A stretch of 64,000 bases of DNA from an uncultured Collinsella sp. (GCA_900768795.1 CAAGEH010000010.1:42321-106320); one strand, 5' to 3'. Counted from the first letter of the stretch, positions 26,601 to 35,835 are shown. Program-made: numbers and translations. Notes: generated by a model not told the origin, from the letters alone.

Positions 26601-28255
26601 TGTGCTCAACATGGTTTATCTGCTGCGAGGATGCAACGTATGAACAGCTGCGCTCCGTTCTCAAGCGCCGCGAGGCGCAAGCAAGACTCTTGCGTGTAGA
26701 CGATTGCGCGGTGGTTGTCGCCATTGCAGAGGCAGGAGGTCTATTCGACATCGGTATCTGCATCGAAATGATCGATGCCGAAGTCGATAGATGCGAGAGC
26801 GAGATTCAGCGGCTTGCGCAAAATGCTGCGTTAAACATAGCCGATATCGTCGTCTGCGTTGCCGATGCAGACCCGGCATATATCGCGCGCCTGTTCTTTG
26901 CGGGCGCAACAGAGATCATCACAAAACGCGATCTGGGTATCCGCGTACAACCTTCAAGCGACTCGAAGGCGGCATGCACTGAGGAAGAGCAAAAGGATAC
27001 CGATGACCAGCGTTTTGATAAAGAGCCCCAACGGGCGACGCGCGAGACCCCCGCGTTTGCCGCACAAACGGAAGCGCCCCGCTACCGTCGCCCAGGGGAT
27101 GCTCCTGATTTGAATAAAAGCCTGGACTCATGTGGGGATTTGTACGATTCCGCCGCGAATGGGAGCCAGGTTGCATATGGAACGTCGTGTGATTTCGACT
27201 TAGATGAGCCGGTTGCCGGCGATGCCGCAGCACATGAACGCGCCGCAGACAAATATGCTGCTGCAAAACGTGCGGCTGAGCTTGAACAAAAGACGGCGCC
27301 GGCGCGTTCACGCCAAGTGCACAAGAATCCCCAAAGTGCCTCTGCGGACTGGGTGCAGAGCGTCAATCGGCAGGTTGAACAGGCGAAGATTCCCAAGACG
27401 ACAACGTTTGGCAGAGGGATGGGGCATCGCGCGCCGCTTATCTCGATCGTTTCGGGACAAGGCGGAGCAGGCAAGACCACGCTTGTTGCCGCGATGGCCG
27501 CCGCCTCGGCGCGTTTTGGTTTGCGTTGCGCCGTGATAGATCTTGATCTGATGTTTGGAAACGCCCACGAACTGTTTGATGCAGATAGACCGGGAGACTT
27601 GGCGCTTCTGCTCCAATCGTGCGGCAAGGGCTACCTTACCGAGAACGAAGTGGTCGAGACCGCAGCGTTGGTCGGACCAAATGTAACGCTATGGGGGCCG
27701 ATTGAGCGTCCCGAGCAAGCGGAGCTTATGGCGCCCGCAACGGAGATGCTCGTGCAGACGTTGAGACAGGAAGCGGACCTCATCCTGGTCGACACCTCGA
27801 CGTTTTGGGGAGATGCCATGGCCAGCGCGGTGAGCGGGAGCGATCGTTGCGTGATCTTGGGGTCGCATGGCGTTTCGGCGTGTGGCGAGGCGCGGCGTGC
27901 CATTGAGCTCGTCGAGCGTATCGGCGTACCGCGCACGCGCATGGTGGGCGTTCTCAATCGTTTTGGCGCGCGCGAGTGCGGGGAAGAGTTTGCGCTGCGT
28001 TTTGAGATGGCATGCTCGCTGGCATCCAAGTTCAGGGTGGCGGACGGCGGCGCGGGCATCTCGAACCATCTGGCCTATGGCGGGATATTCGACGTGATGG
28101 AACAGGATTCCGCGTTTACACGTGACGTCGATGCGCTTTTGCGCAGCTTGCTATGCGAGCTGGGGTGTTCCGTCGACGCTCGTTTGCCCGAACCCGCTGA
28201 TGTCGCGCGCAGCACGCGTTCGCGTCTTCGGCTTCCCTGGAAAAAGGAGGCGTAA
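26597..28255 (+). CDS. cpaE: CpaE/TadZ-like pilus localisation ATPase
   Basis: 552 residues, longer than common CpaE (~400). Residues 1-120 look like a degenerate receiver domain (VVCVADADPAYIARLFFAGA). Residues ~120-280 are a low-complexity, polar linker of poorer codon bias. Then comes a ParA/MinD-type ATPase with P-loop GQGGAGKTTL (about residues 286-295), the switch region VIDLDLMFGNAHELF and VDTSTFWGDAM. TadZ/CpaE proteins place the pilus machine at the cell pole or at a site on the membrane. It overlaps cpaB and is followed by tadA five bases on. Confidence 0.85.
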   Translation: MMCSTWFICCEDATYEQLRSVLKRREAQARLLRVDDCAVVVAIAEAGGLFDIGICIEMIDAEVDRCESEIQRLAQNAALNIADIVVCVADADPAYIARLFFAGATEIITKRDLGIRVQPSSDSKAACTEEEQKDTDDQRFDKEPQRATRETPAFAAQTEAPRYRRPGDAPDLNKSLDSCGDLYDSAANGSQVAYGTSCDFDLDEPVAGDAAAHERAADKYAAAKRAAELEQKTAPARSRQVHKNPQSASADWVQSVNRQVEQAKIPKTTTFGRGMGHRAPLISIVSGQGGAGKTTLVAAMAAASARFGLRCAVIDLDLMFGNAHELFDADRPGDLALLLQSCGKGYLTENEVVETAALVGPNVTLWGPIERPEQAELMAPATEMLVQTLRQEADLILVDTSTFWGDAMASAVSGSDRCVILGSHGVSACGEARRAIELVERIGVPRTRMVGVLNRFGARECGEEFALRFEMACSLASKFRVADGGAGISNHLAYGGIFDVMEQDSAFTRDVDALLRSLLCELGCSVDARLPEPADVARSTRSRLRLPWKKEA

Positions 28256-28260
28256 GGGCT

Positions 28261-29595
28261 ATGGGCGTGCTCAGTAGATTTGAAATGGCGCAGGCTACCG
28301 GAGATATTTCTCTTGTCGATAGGGACGCAGAGCGGCGGCTCCAAGCGAAGGTTGCTGTCAAGCGCGCGATGATGGAGCGCGTGGGGTTTGCCGAGGTCGC
28401 GCGGATTTCATCGGATCCCGACCCCGACAAAGCGCGTCTCGAATTGCGCCCTGCGGTTGAGGCTGCGCTGAACGTGGTCGAGGACGTCAATCCATCCGAG
28501 CGCGAAAAGACCGAGCTCATCGCTGAGATTCTTGACGACGTCATCGGGTTGGGACCGCTTCAGTCCCTGCTCGAGGACGATTCGATCACCGAGGTGATGG
28601 TGAACGGACGCGATTCGACCTTTTTCGAGCGCGGTGGCAACTTAAGCCCTTTGGGCAGGGTGTTCGACAGCGAAGAGCAGATCAGGATTCTGATTGACCG
28701 CATCATCTCTCCGCTCGGTCGACGCATCGACGAGCGCAGCCCGATCGTGAACGCACGCCTACCGAGTGGATACCGCGTCAATGCGGTGATTCCTCCGGTT
28801 GCAATCGATGGACCCGTGCCCACGATTCGAAAGTTTTCCGATCGCATCAGCTCGCTTGAGGAGCTGGTGAGAATCGGCTCGATTCCCACGTGGTACGCGC
28901 AGCTGCTGTCGTGCGCGGTCTCACTGCGAGAAGACCTCGCTGTCGTCGGGGGCACGGGATCGGGGAAGACGACGCTGCTCAACGCGCTGTCGAGTGAGAT
29001 CGACCCGGGCGAGCGTATCGTGACGATTGAGGATTCTGCCGAGCTCAAGTTTTCTCGTCATCCCCATGTGGTGCGTCTTGAGGCGCGCGAGGCGTCGATC
29101 GAAGGCGAGGGCGCGGTGACCATTCGAGATTTGGTGACAAACGCCCTGCGTATGCGACCGGACCGAATCGTTGTCGGTGAGGTGCGCGGCGCGGAATGCT
29201 GCGACATGCTGCAGGCCATGAGCACCGGTCACGACGGCTCGCTCACGACGCTTCACGCCGGAACGGAACCCGAGGCGATTGTTCGCCTCACCATGCTCGC
29301 GCGCTATGGAATCGACCTTCCGTCCGAACTGATCGAGGAGCAGATCGCCCTTGCGCTTGACGGCATCGTCATGTCCGAGCGCAGACCGGACGGCAGGCGA
29401 TTCGTCACGTCGTATTCGGGCGTGTCGCGTTCCGAGGGCGGGGGAGTCGAGCTCACACGGTATATCTCGTTCGATAACGCGACATGCACCTGGTCGATCG
29501 ATCGTGAGCCTCCCTTTATCGAGGAAGGCATTCGTTCGGGTGCGTTGACGCAGGAGGAGGTGGAGCAATGGAGGTCGCTGTGTCCGCAGCCGTAG
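28261..29595 (+). CDS. tadA: Flp pilus secretion ATPase TadA/CpaF
   Basis: 444 residues, full length. A hexameric traffic ATPase powering Flp pilus extension, and in some species retraction. The N-terminal domain (DDVIGLGPLQSLLEDDSITE, then VMVNG) is typical of CpaF. Walker A is VGGTGSGKTTLLNAL (about 229-240); the Asp box is RIVTIEDSAELKF; Walker B is RIVVGEVRGAE; the His box is MSTGHDGSLTTLHAG. ATG start at 28261 after AAAAAGGAGG. It overlaps tadB by 28 bases. Confidence 0.95.
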   Translation: MGVLSRFEMAQATGDISLVDRDAERRLQAKVAVKRAMMERVGFAEVARISSDPDPDKARLELRPAVEAALNVVEDVNPSEREKTELIAEILDDVIGLGPLQSLLEDDSITEVMVNGRDSTFFERGGNLSPLGRVFDSEEQIRILIDRIISPLGRRIDERSPIVNARLPSGYRVNAVIPPVAIDGPVPTIRKFSDRISSLEELVRIGSIPTWYAQLLSCAVSLREDLAVVGGTGSGKTTLLNALSSEIDPGERIVTIEDSAELKFSRHPHVVRLEAREASIEGEGAVTIRDLVTNALRMRPDRIVVGEVRGAECCDMLQAMSTGHDGSLTTLHAGTEPEAIVRLTMLARYGIDLPSELIEEQIALALDGIVMSERRPDGRRFVTSYSGVSRSEGGGVELTRYISFDNATCTWSIDREPPFIEEGIRSGALTQEEVEQWRSLCPQP

Positions 29596-30512
29596 GCGCG
29601 CTTGTGTGCTGTTGTCTCTGGATGCTCTGGGGGTCATTTGACGATTCCGAGCGCGGTTTGCACGACCATGCGTCCAAAGACGAGCGCCCGGCGGTTCGTG
29701 CGATTCGTTTTTTAGGCAACGCCCTGCCGGATAGGCTCGTGGTTAAGCCGTGGGTAAAGCGCCTCTGCGAAGAGGCAGAGCACATGGGTGTGGTCAAAAG
29801 AATCCTCGGTGAGAGTTCGACGGCAAACGAGACGGTGGTGCTGATAGCCGTTTTTGGAATCATCGGCGGGGTTGTCCTCGGTGCTCTTTCAGCTTCGTTT
29901 GTCGGGGTTTTAATGGGCGCGTTCGCTCCCGCTATAGTGCTGGGAGTTTTATCGGCAGGTCGAATAAAATCAGATGCCAAACGTGTAGAGGAGGCCATGC
30001 CCGAGGCGTTCGGGGCGCTTGCCATGTCGCTTGGGTCGGGACATTCGCTTGCGCAGGGCATGCGATTCGTTGGAAGTCATGCCGAGGAACCGGTCAAAAC
30101 GGAGTTCATGAACGTCTCGTATTCCGTTGACTGCGGGATCTCAGCGGCCGATGCGTTGGACGAGATGCTCGAACGCATCAAGGCTCCCGGACTCGATCTC
30201 GTGACGTTGGCGCTCAAGGTCTCGCAGCGTACGGGAGCGCCGCTTAAGGACCTGCTTGCTGAGGCTTCATCGATGGTCGGGGATCGCATCGAGTTGCGCC
30301 GGCGCTTGGATGTCAAGACATCGCAGGCACGTATGTCAGCGCACATGGTCGCGCTTATGCCCGTGGCGATGATTGGAATTCTGACGCTGCTGTCGCCTGA
30401 TTTTCGACATGGTTTGACGACGGCTGCGGGAGCCGTTTCGATTGCGATCGCGCTTGTGCTCAATGCCGTCGCTTGGACCGTTATCAAGAACATCATGGAG
30501 GTCGAGCTGTGA
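29568..30512 (+). CDS. tadB: Flp pilus inner-membrane platform protein TadB
   Basis: 314 residues with a T2SSF-type domain. An N-terminal membrane helix is followed by two more near the middle (residues ~85-130), the cytoplasmic F domain (EAMPEAFGALAMSLGSGHSL) and two C-terminal helices. It forms the membrane platform on which TadA acts. ATG start at 29568 inside tadA, with GGAGGAGG upstream, so the two are translationally coupled. Its stop TGA overlaps the start of tadC by one base. Confidence 0.88.
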   Translation: MEVAVSAAVGALVCCCLWMLWGSFDDSERGLHDHASKDERPAVRAIRFLGNALPDRLVVKPWVKRLCEEAEHMGVVKRILGESSTANETVVLIAVFGIIGGVVLGALSASFVGVLMGAFAPAIVLGVLSAGRIKSDAKRVEEAMPEAFGALAMSLGSGHSLAQGMRFVGSHAEEPVKTEFMNVSYSVDCGISAADALDEMLERIKAPGLDLVTLALKVSQRTGAPLKDLLAEASSMVGDRIELRRRLDVKTSQARMSAHMVALMPVAMIGILTLLSPDFRHGLTTAAGAVSIAIALVLNAVAWTVIKNIMEVEL

Positions 30513-31156
30513 TGCCTGGGGAGATTGCCGCGGTGGCGTTTGCATGGTCCGTCTGCGTATGGGTCTTAAGCGGATGGTCTCCTGCCGATTGGCGACGCAT
30601 GGGACGCGCGTTGAGCGGCGCTGGCGAGCGCGTGCAGGCAGAGCTGCGCGCGGTGCTGCATGTCGCTCGGAGTATTGTGTCGAGGTTGATCTCGGGGTCC
30701 GCCGAGGTGTCGCATGCGACGCTTGGAGAGGTTTCCGAAATGATCGATGTCGTGCGCTTGGGTCTTTCCGCGGGTCTGTCGTTCGATGCGGCGCTCGAGA
30801 TGTATTGCGATGCGCGCGATACCGCACTGTCCAAGCGTATGAAGCGCGCCCTGCTCTCGTGGCGCATGGGCACGGGCACGCGAGAGGACGAACTTATGGC
30901 GGTTGCACGCGATATGGGCGTGCGGGCACTCGAGTCGTTCGCAGTTTCGGTGGGACAAGCGCTTGCGCTGGGCGCACCGCTGACCGACACGCTTGCGGGA
31001 CAGAGCCGCGAAATTCGTGCGGCGCATAGGGCTGCCGTCGAGCGCGAGATCGAGCGCGCTCCCGTAAAACTGATTATTCCGACGGGCACGCTGATTTTGC
31101 CCGCTCTGTTGCTGTCCATTTTGGGCCCGCTGCTTGCTGCCGGCGGGATGATGTAA
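30512..31156 (+). CDS. tadC: Flp pilus inner-membrane platform protein TadC
   Basis: 214 residues, a second T2SSF-like protein. The first helix is at residues ~5-25, the F domain contains MIDVVRLGLSAGLSFDAALE and VSVGQALALGAPLTDTLAGQ, and two hydrophobic helices lie at the C-terminus (LIIPTGTLILPALLLSILGP). It pairs with TadB. I chose the ATG at 30512, directly coupled to the tadB stop (TGATG), with GGAGG upstream. Confidence 0.85.
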   Translation: MPGEIAAVAFAWSVCVWVLSGWSPADWRRMGRALSGAGERVQAELRAVLHVARSIVSRLISGSAEVSHATLGEVSEMIDVVRLGLSAGLSFDAALEMYCDARDTALSKRMKRALLSWRMGTGTREDELMAVARDMGVRALESFAVSVGQALALGAPLTDTLAGQSREIRAAHRAAVEREIERAPVKLIIPTGTLILPALLLSILGPLLAAGGMM

Positions 31157-31167
31157 GGAGGTCCGTT

Positions 31168-31389
31168 ATGAAAGCGTTGGTACAGGTAAGGGAAAAGGTC
31201 GCATTTCGGGTTGCGGGATTTAATGCGCAGGTTCAGGCGTTGCTGCGCGAAGAAAGCGCGCAGGGCACGACGGAGTACGCAATCCTGGTCGGCGTGCTCG
31301 TCGTCATCGCAATCCTTGCGATTATCGCCTTCCGTGACAAGGTTTCCTCGCTCTGGGATGCGATCTCATCGGGCATCAACAGTCTCTAA
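31168..31389 (+). CDS. flp: Flp-type pilin
   Basis: 73 residues. A ~28-residue basic leader is followed by the Flp signature EESAQGTTEYAILVGVLVVI and a single hydrophobic helix. Flp pilins are cut by a prepilin peptidase and assembled into thin adhesive pili. The leader is longer than in most Flp and the usual Gly before the Glu of the mature end is not obvious (LLREESAQ). AAGGAGG precedes the ATG by five bases, the strongest site in the operon, as expected for the most abundant product. Confidence 0.9.
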   Translation: MKALVQVREKVAFRVAGFNAQVQALLREESAQGTTEYAILVGVLVVIAILAIIAFRDKVSSLWDAISSGINSL

Positions 31390-31932
31390 ATGGACAGAAA
31401 ACGTCGGAGCATATGGCTCATTCCGGTATTTGTGCTGCTGATAGCGCTGGTAATTGTCGGGGCGGTGATGACCTCGCGTGACGGAGCGCCCGATTCCGAT
31501 ACGAACCCGAAAGACGATATCGGTGCTCTTGCAGATGAGCTTGCGGGCGAACCGTCCAAGAAAGACATCGCTTCCGGGCAAACGCGTTTTCTGCGTGATT
31601 TGGAGCGGGCGGCCGAATCGGCATCGCGTGAGAAATCGGGTGCATCTGCGCGCTGCGTGACCTGGAGGGACGATACCGGGCTTATCGAGGCGGGCAAAGC
31701 GGTTTTGAATTCGTATGCTTCGGTTCCGACCGCGCGTCTTTCCTCGAGTGGATATCTCGACATCAAGGGTGATGTTTGGGGCGCAATCGTAAGCGATGCA
31801 CGTGGATGGGTCGATATGGTGGTGATAACGAGTGATGGCAACGACACGTCGGCGAGCATTCGCATCAAGCGCTTGCTTCCCAAGGATGCGGAAGGGCTTC
31901 AAAACGATTCGAAGACGGGAACGTCATCGTAG
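31390..31932 (+). CDS. Single-pass membrane protein of the tad operon, function unknown
   Basis: 180 residues. It starts with a short basic segment (MDRKRRS) and one membrane helix at residues ~9-27 (IPVFVLLIALVIVGAVM). The rest is hydrophilic and outside: an acidic linker, then a compact domain with one Cys (SARCVTWRDDTGLIEAG) ending in Ser/Thr-rich sequence. I recognise no family. The ATG directly follows the flp stop, and the gene overlaps the next pilin-like gene, so it is part of the pilus operon, perhaps a minor pilus or assembly component. Confidence 0.75.
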   Translation: MDRKRRSIWLIPVFVLLIALVIVGAVMTSRDGAPDSDTNPKDDIGALADELAGEPSKKDIASGQTRFLRDLERAAESASREKSGASARCVTWRDDTGLIEAGKAVLNSYASVPTARLSSSGYLDIKGDVWGAIVSDARGWVDMVVITSDGNDTSASIRIKRLLPKDAEGLQNDSKTGTSS

Positions 31933-32131
31933 ACAGGACACGCTTGTCACGGAAGAGAGCGCACAGAGTACCGTCGAGTACGCGATCGTAACCGTGGCGT
32001 TCGTTGCCATGGTGACCGGTCTTGCCCTGATCTGGCGTGCCGGTCTCGACGGGGCGTTCGCGCGCATCGTGGAAGACGCGGCGTCTCACGCGCTTTCGGG
32101 TTTGGGCGGTCTCGATGTCTCGCTGTATTAG
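31886..32131 (+). CDS. Second Flp-pilin-like protein
   Basis: 81 residues from the ATG at 31886, which lies inside the 3' end of the upstream gene. A strongly basic leader (KTIRRRERHRRQ) leads to TEESAQSTVEYAIVTVAFVA, a Flp/TadE-type pilin helix closely matching the EESAQGTTEYAI of the main pilin. The frame after the helix (DGAFARIVEDAASHALSG) resembles pilin tails. The true start is uncertain, since few start codons exist in this frame, and the 47-bp overlap is unusual. It is a plausible minor pilin. Confidence 0.65.
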   Translation: MRKGFKTIRRRERHRRQDTLVTEESAQSTVEYAIVTVAFVAMVTGLALIWRAGLDGAFARIVEDAASHALSGLGGLDVSLY

Positions 32132-32654
32132 GTGCCCGGCCCGATGCGCCTCGGGCGTGTTCGGCGCACTTCAACGGTTGGGGGCAGAGACTTCGGCGCA
32201 GACAACAGTCGAGGCGGCGTTTTTGCTGCCGACGTTTTTAACGTTGCTGCTGCTTGCGCTTCAGCCCGTGTGCCTGTTGTACACGCGTGCGGTGATGGAA
32301 TCGGCGGCGAGCGAGACGGCACGTCTTATGGTGACGAGCGAGTCGGCAAGCGATGAGAGCCTTGAGGCGTTTGCCCAGCGAAGACTTGTCGCCGTACCCA
32401 ACGTGTCGATCTTTCATCAAGGCGGACCGCTCGCGTGGGATATCGACTTTAGCAAGGCTGCCGATACGGGAGGTGATGTGAGTGTTGAAATCAAGGGGAC
32501 GGTCAAGCCACTGCCGGTCATCGGGGCATTCGCGTCTTTTGCGGGGCGCACGACGGATTCGGGTGATGTCGAGCTTGCGGTCGACGTCTCATACAAGGGA
32601 CGCCCGTCTTGGCTCAAGGGATCGTACGACTCGTGGGTTTCGGGATGGAATTGA
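32115..32654 (+). CDS. TadE-like minor pilin
   Basis: 179 residues. After a short Cys/Arg-rich start comes the TadE signature AQTTVEAAFLLPTFLTLLLL with the conserved Glu, then a periplasm-like domain (ESAASETARLMVTSES). TadE/TadF pseudopilins are cleaved by the prepilin peptidase and are needed for Flp assembly. The start at 32115 overlaps the preceding gene by 17 bases; a four-Cys start (SRCIRCPARC) is odd, and a later start is possible. Confidence 0.75.
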   Translation: MSRCIRCPARCASGVFGALQRLGAETSAQTTVEAAFLLPTFLTLLLLALQPVCLLYTRAVMESAASETARLMVTSESASDESLEAFAQRRLVAVPNVSIFHQGGPLAWDIDFSKAADTGGDVSVEIKGTVKPLPVIGAFASFAGRTTDSGDVELAVDVSYKGRPSWLKGSYDSWVSGWN

Positions 32655-32736
32655 TCGTGAACATGAGGCTGAACCTCTGCGTGCACTATTTCTCAGGCGT
32701 GCGGGTGAGGACAGGCGACTTTGTTGCGGGATCGAT

Positions 32737-34743
32737 TTGTTTCTCGAGGATGGGGCGTACACGACGGTGACCTCTGCGGTCGCGATTCTCGTCGTGCTTA
32801 CGCTCGTGTTCTCGTCTACGACAGCCGTGTGGAGCATATCGCGTGCGGGAGACGTGCAGGCAACGGCGGATATCACGGCGCTTGCGGGTGCAAACGTGGT
32901 CTCGTCGTATCGCACGACGGCGACCGTTGTGGATGCGAGCATATTGAGTTTGGGTCTTACCGGTTTTTGCGTAACCGGTGTGGGCCTCGTCGCCTTGCTT
33001 ATTCCGGGGGCAGAAGCCGCTGCAGGTAAAACAGTCGATTGCGGCATCAACATCCTTAGGACGCGAAACAAGTTTGCGACGTCGGCCTCCAAGGGACTTC
33101 AAAAACTCGAGAAGGGCCTTCCGGTTCTCGTCGCCACCTCATCTGTTCGCGCATGCTCAAAACAAAAGACCGACAAAGTTTCTTACACGGGCGTTGCCGT
33201 TCCCGTTCCGTTTGAGTCAGCAAGCGATTTCGCTGCGCTTGAAGGGGACCAGATCGATACAGACTCGCTTGAGGACGCCTCGGACAAGTTGGACGAGGTA
33301 GCGCGCGAGCTGGCGAAGGCATCGGAGAAAACGGCGAAAGCCAAGGAAGAGGCATGGATTGCCGATTGCGGTCGAGAGGGCATGAACATGCAGGAGCGAG
33401 CTGCCAAGCTTACCTCGCTTTCGGGTGCCGAGAACCCCGATTATTCATCGAGTATCACTTGGGACCCCAACGTTGCTCTCGACCGTACACGCGCTTATTA
33501 CCGTTGGCGCTACGAGAATGACCGACCGAACGGACAGGGGGTCGAGGCGCGCGCGGACGCCGCCGCCCGTCATGCGTTTTACGGTTACGCAAAGAAGAAA
33601 ATGGCGGATGCGCGCGTTGTCGAACTGGACGGAGTTTGCAAGTCGAATGTCGAGCTGCTTCCCAAAAACACGGCCGAGGTAAAGGGAACCGAGCTTTATA
33701 CCGATGCCGTTTGGCCGACGACGATGGAGTCGGGAATGCCGACTTTGCACTTCGACGCCTCGTGCCCCGGGGCGAAGGGCGCTCGAGGTCAAAACGCATC
33801 GCTCGCTTCGATCGACTCCGGTGCTTCCGCTGAATGCGGCGTGTGCAGGTTCGGCGTGGGGGATGTGGGCAAGACGCCCGCCGCTTCGACATCCATCAAT
33901 AATGGATACGAATATCACCTGCGCGAATACACCGAGGCGCTCAAGCGCTACGTTACGCTGCGCAATAAGGAGCTGGAGCTTGAACGTCAGGCAAAGAATC
34001 AGGCGGAAAACGCAAGCAACACGTTTAAGGACGGTCTGAGCAAACTGGTCAAAAAGCGACCGCGCATCGCTCCTCCTGGGCGTTATGGCTGCGTTGGGGT
34101 CGTGGCTGCGGGCGATGTCGATTCTCCCGAACAGCTGCAGGTTTCCTTCACGCATAAGGCCAAGGTTCCCATGCGCGGTGCGGTTTCTGCTGCCGTGCTT
34201 GCCCCCGACCCCGCCACGAAGGAAAACAACGTGCTCGCGTCGTTCTTCTCGTCGCTCAAGGACCGTTCCGGCAGTGGAGGCGTTCCTGGGCTTCTTAACG
34301 ATGTCATGGGGCTTTGGGGAAAGATCCTTATCTCTTACGGAAACCTTAACGACAATCTAGGCAAGCTTATGGAAAAACTGACCGGGGGACTTACCGCATT
34401 CGGTTTGGGACCCATTGCGAAATGGCTTTCGAAAACCGTGGACGGTGTCGTTTCGGGGCTTGATTTTGAACCGGTCGACTTAAGTTTGTACAAGCCTGTT
34501 TTGACCGATTCGGCTCATGTTTTGGCCCATGCCGATGTCAGTACGCTATCTGATGCTCAAGGGGCGCTGCGGTCTTTGCCCATCGGCACGACAGATCCCA
34601 AGGCTCTGCTTCAAGCTTTGCATTGCAAAGTTGAGGAATACGTGATGGAGTCCACGTTCACTATCGCTGAAATTCCGATACCGGGAGGTGGCAGCATACC
34701 GCTTACGGTCCGTGTCAAAGATTTGATATCCGGGGGTGCTTAA
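32737..34743 (+). CDS. Large TadG-like pilus-associated membrane protein
   Basis: About 668 residues if the TTG at 32737 is used. The frame is open back to 32482, and neither that codon nor the ATG at 32566 is clearly better, so the start is unsettled. An N-terminal membrane helix (AVAILVVLTLVFSSTTAVW) is followed by ISRAGDVQATADITALAGAN, the block typical of TadG/TadE-like proteins. A second hydrophobic stretch at about residues 75-97 and a Lys/Glu/Ala-rich coiled coil at about 180-210 follow. The remainder is a large extracellular region of no known family with about ten Cys. It may form the pilus tip or anchor it. It is followed directly by another TadE-like gene. Confidence 0.7.
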   Translation: MFLEDGAYTTVTSAVAILVVLTLVFSSTTAVWSISRAGDVQATADITALAGANVVSSYRTTATVVDASILSLGLTGFCVTGVGLVALLIPGAEAAAGKTVDCGINILRTRNKFATSASKGLQKLEKGLPVLVATSSVRACSKQKTDKVSYTGVAVPVPFESASDFAALEGDQIDTDSLEDASDKLDEVARELAKASEKTAKAKEEAWIADCGREGMNMQERAAKLTSLSGAENPDYSSSITWDPNVALDRTRAYYRWRYENDRPNGQGVEARADAAARHAFYGYAKKKMADARVVELDGVCKSNVELLPKNTAEVKGTELYTDAVWPTTMESGMPTLHFDASCPGAKGARGQNASLASIDSGASAECGVCRFGVGDVGKTPAASTSINNGYEYHLREYTEALKRYVTLRNKELELERQAKNQAENASNTFKDGLSKLVKKRPRIAPPGRYGCVGVVAAGDVDSPEQLQVSFTHKAKVPMRGAVSAAVLAPDPATKENNVLASFFSSLKDRSGSGGVPGLLNDVMGLWGKILISYGNLNDNLGKLMEKLTGGLTAFGLGPIAKWLSKTVDGVVSGLDFEPVDLSLYKPVLTDSAHVLAHADVSTLSDAQGALRSLPIGTTDPKALLQALHCKVEEYVMESTFTIAEIPIPGGGSIPLTVRVKDLISGGA

Positions 34744-34744
34744 G

Positions 34745-35233
34745 GTGATCCGCGCATGCGCTGGCGTCGCAAGTGAGGAACGGGCGCAGGCAACGGTCGA
34801 GATGGCGGTCGTCACGCCGGTTCTCATCGTGCTGGCGCTTATCGTCTATAACGTGATGCTGTTCGTTTCGGCGACGGCCAGGTTTGATCGCGTCGTGCCC
34901 GATGTCGTGATCGCCCAGGGCGTATCTCCGGCGGGGGCGGAAGCGGATGCTTCGGCTGATGACATGTCCGGCCAAATCCGTTCGGCACTCTCAAGCGCCA
35001 TGGACGGATATGGCGTGGAGGTTGAGGTCGCTTGCGTCAAACGCGATGGGCTGTTGGGAGATTCCGGCGAGTTGTCGATGATAGGGGAGCTCAAAACCTA
35101 TCGTTGCACGATGAAGCTCAAACCTTGGCCGGCAAGTTTGAGCATCACAGGGGTCGATATGGGTGCACCGGCGTTTCTCAAGCATGCACGCGACGTCACC
35201 ATCGATCCTTGGAAACCGGGGGTGGTGATGTGA
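34745..35233 (+). CDS. TadE-like minor pilin, second copy
   Basis: 162 residues. EERAQATVEMAVVTPVLIVLALIVYNVMLF has the TadE cleavage region and helix with the conserved Glu (quoted here only as the block beginning EERAQATVE). The exported domain contains two Cys (EVACVKRDG, KTYRCTMK) likely forming a disulfide. I prefer the GTG at 34745, six bases after a GGGGGTG stretch; GTG 34736 is the alternative. It overlaps the DUF192 gene's ATG by one base (TGATG). Confidence 0.75.
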   Translation: MIRACAGVASEERAQATVEMAVVTPVLIVLALIVYNVMLFVSATARFDRVVPDVVIAQGVSPAGAEADASADDMSGQIRSALSSAMDGYGVEVEVACVKRDGLLGDSGELSMIGELKTYRCTMKLKPWPASLSITGVDMGAPAFLKHARDVTIDPWKPGVVM

Positions 35234-35757
35234 TGCGGCGTGACAGGAGGGGCATGGCGGGTTTTACGGGCCAACATATGGGGCGATGTGCGAACCGGAG
35301 CAATCGACGCGTTGAATGGAATTCCAGGCTGGTCGAGCCAGACGGCATAGGGCGGCGTGCCGGACTAAGCTTCAAGCTCATCGCGACGTGCCGTACGGGA
35401 CGGCGCACTAGGCGAAGTTCCCATGCTACCGAGGCGGCTGCCGTACGGGCCTTGGAGCAGCTCGGATGGAGCTCATCGGAACTCGTTATCGCAACGTCGT
35501 TCTGGTACAGATTGAGGGGCATGATCGCGCGTCGTCCGTGTGCGTCCTGGGGAACGCCGCTTGTAATCGTGTTTCCCGGTTGTCGCAGCGTGCACACGTT
35601 GTTCATGGGCTATCCGCTCGATATCGCCTTTGCGGATGAACATGGAGAACTATGCGAGTTGCACCGCGCCGTTCCCGCTTGGAGGTTCCTCACGTGCCCC
35701 GGGGCGTCGATCGTGCTCGAACGGAGGGCTCGCGTCCATTGCCCCGGGCAGATGTAG
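35233..35757 (+). CDS. DUF192-family protein at the end of the tad operon
   Basis: 174 residues. The C-terminal ~110 residues carry the DUF192 pattern: RLRGMIARRP, then PLVIVFPGCRSVHTLFMGYP, DIAFADEHGEL, and finally ASIVLERRA. DUF192 is a small beta-rich domain of unknown molecular role, often exported or lipoprotein-linked. The first ~55 residues are Arg-rich with no signal peptide. It is coupled to the TadE-like gene by TGATG. DUF192 genes are repeatedly seen in actinobacterial tad loci, which suggests a pilus-related job, but that is context only. Confidence 0.78.
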   Translation: MRRDRRGMAGFTGQHMGRCANRSNRRVEWNSRLVEPDGIGRRAGLSFKLIATCRTGRRTRRSSHATEAAAVRALEQLGWSSSELVIATSFWYRLRGMIARRPCASWGTPLVIVFPGCRSVHTLFMGYPLDIAFADEHGELCELHRAVPAWRFLTCPGASIVLERRARVHCPGQM

Positions 35758-35835
35758 TGCGTCGTGCTTGTTCCCGCGCGCATCTCGCCGAGCAACGCAC
35801 CGCAGCAGTCGCCCATTCATCGCGGTCGATGCAGG

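Noticed and set aside
32482..32736. Longer N-terminus for the TadG-like protein
   Set aside because: The added residues are Arg/Ser-rich, overlap the TadE-like gene in another frame and do not look like a leader; a frameshift was considered but no better join exists.
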